Positions 6,116 to 6,692 of a stretch of DNA of 6,692 nt are shown in pieces. Positions within the stretch are counted from its first letter, which is position 1. Every line of letters begins with the position of its first letter. A model generated the notes under the pieces. That model was not told the DNA's origin, did not search any database, and worked only from the letters and a program-made list of their open reading frames with translations. The DNA lies in contig CANJSR010000282.1 of assembly GCA_947476855.1 (NCBI GenBank), positions 1 through 6,692 of the forward strand. Reading direction: 5' to 3'. This DNA comes from Acetobacteraceae bacterium. GTDB taxonomy: Bacteria > Pseudomonadota > Alphaproteobacteria > Acetobacterales > Acetobacteraceae. Position numbers and translations under genes: made by a program.

Positions 6116-6136
6116 CGATCCGTCGATGTGGGATCG
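6116..6136 (-). promoter_or_regulatory. Inverted repeat covering the malonyl-CoA decarboxylase ribosome site
   Basis: CGATCC and GGATCG (minus strand, positions 6136-6131 and 6121-6116) are exact complements around a 9-base loop. The second arm contains the GGA that is the best Shine-Dalgarno candidate for the ATG at 6110. Pairing would hide it. Six base pairs around a 9-base loop is modest stability, so a regulatory role is only a suggestion. Confidence 0.25.
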
Positions 6137-6182
6137 GAGAATAGCAGGGTCGGTTCCGGATTGCCCGCGTCGCGTGACACGG

Positions 6183-6692
6183 TCAGCCGGACGCGCGCTC
6201 CACGCTCTTGATGCCCGCCACGCCACGCAGGCCGGCGATCACCTTGGACAGATGCATCTTGTCCTGCACCTCGACGTCCACGACGGCTTCCATGAAGTCC
6301 ATCTGCCGGCTGGCGATCTTGAGGTTGGAGATCACCCCGTCCTGCTTGGCGATGGCGTTGGTCATGTTGGCCAGGGCCGAGGACTCATTCCCCGCGATGA
6401 CGCTGATCCGGGCGGTGTGGCCGGCCGGCTTGCCGTTCGCCTCGGCCCGTCCGACGACCTGGTAGTTCCATTCGACATCGATGAACCGCTCGGGCGTCGC
6501 GGCGAAGCTGTTCAGGGTCTGGCAGTCCCGGGCATGGATGGTCACGCCCTTGCCGGTGTTGACGATGCCCACGATCTCATCGCCCGGCACCGGGTGGCAG
6601 CAGCCGGCGAAGCTGTGCGCCATCCCCGGCACCAGCCCGGTGATCGGCATGTCGCTGTCCGTCCGCGCCGTGCCGCGTGGCCCGCGGGACAG
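6183..6692 (-). CDS. rsh: Rsh (RelA/SpoT homologue) (p)ppGpp synthetase/hydrolase, C-terminal part
   Basis: This is the last 169 residues of a gene that enters from the right edge; the start, HD hydrolase, synthetase and TGS domains lie outside the window. The frame stays open to base 6692. Visible first is the end of the conserved cysteine/RIS-like module, with GLVPGMAHSFAGCCHPVPGD (C31, C32 of the fragment), then EIVGIVNTGKGVTIHARDC. The C-terminal ACT domain follows (about residues 91-167), from GHTARISVIAGNESSALANM to RGVAGIKSVER. Full-length Rsh proteins make and degrade (p)ppGpp in response to starvation. The C-terminal half senses the ribosome and, in alphaproteobacteria, can respond to partner proteins or amino acids through ACT. 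One combined Rsh, rather than separate RelA and SpoT, is usual in alphaproteobacteria, but from this fragment alone RelA or SpoT cannot be excluded. Confidence 0.92.
   Translation of the reverse strand: MSRGPRGTARTDSDMPITGLVPGMAHSFAGCCHPVPGDEIVGIVNTGKGVTIHARDCQTLNSFAATPERFIDVEWNYQVVGRAEANGKPAGHTARISVIAGNESSALANMTNAIAKQDGVISNLKIASRQMDFMEAVVDVEVQDKMHLSKVIAGLRGVAGIKSVERASG

Noticed and set aside
6111..6116. GTG start two codons upstream of the decarboxylase ATG
   Set aside because: The only Shine-Dalgarno candidate is two bases from the GTG but eight from the ATG, so the ATG is favoured. The choice changes just two residues.

Overview
The window is high-GC bacterial chromosome, visibly well above 60% G+C and strongly GC-biased at third codon positions. 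It looks like an alphaproteobacterium. The clues are the single bifunctional-type Rsh (RelA/SpoT) C-terminus, a malonyl-CoA decarboxylase of the alphaproteobacterial type, LipB, and short GC-rich palindromes between genes. A Rhodospirillales-like host (Azospirillum or Acetobacteraceae relatives) is my guess, but the window does not prove it.

Left part (1-1465): a tRNA-Leu(GAG) gene on the minus strand faces away from lipB (octanoyltransferase, lipoate synthesis) on the plus strand. Only 32 bp separate them, and a good sigma70-like promoter for the tRNA overlaps the lipB start codon. lipB overlaps by one base with a left-handed beta-helix acyltransferase of the NeuD/PglD type, so the two are probably translationally coupled.

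Middle (1466-1740): a gene-free gap between two converging genes. It holds GC-rich inverted repeats, including two copies of a REP-like palindrome in opposite orientation.

Right part (1741-6692, minus strand, transcribed right to left): the 3' end of rsh, then malonyl-CoA decarboxylase, then a 975-residue multidomain protein, with gaps of 72 bp (after rsh, to the preferred ATG) and 71 bp. They could form one operon. The 975-residue protein is the most unusual item. A single uninterrupted reading frame carries an N-terminal radical SAM domain, a short SPASM/twitch-like cysteine region, a TPR-like helical region, and a C-terminal GT41 (O-GlcNAc-transferase/SPINDLY-type) glycosyltransferase. It suggests one polypeptide that does a radical modification and a sugar transfer, possibly on the same protein or peptide.

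The rest is housekeeping: leucine decoding, lipoylation, (p)ppGpp control and malonyl-CoA turnover. The acyltransferase and the radical SAM/GT41 fusion are the two accessory, glycosylation-flavoured genes, and they converge on the repeat-rich gap.
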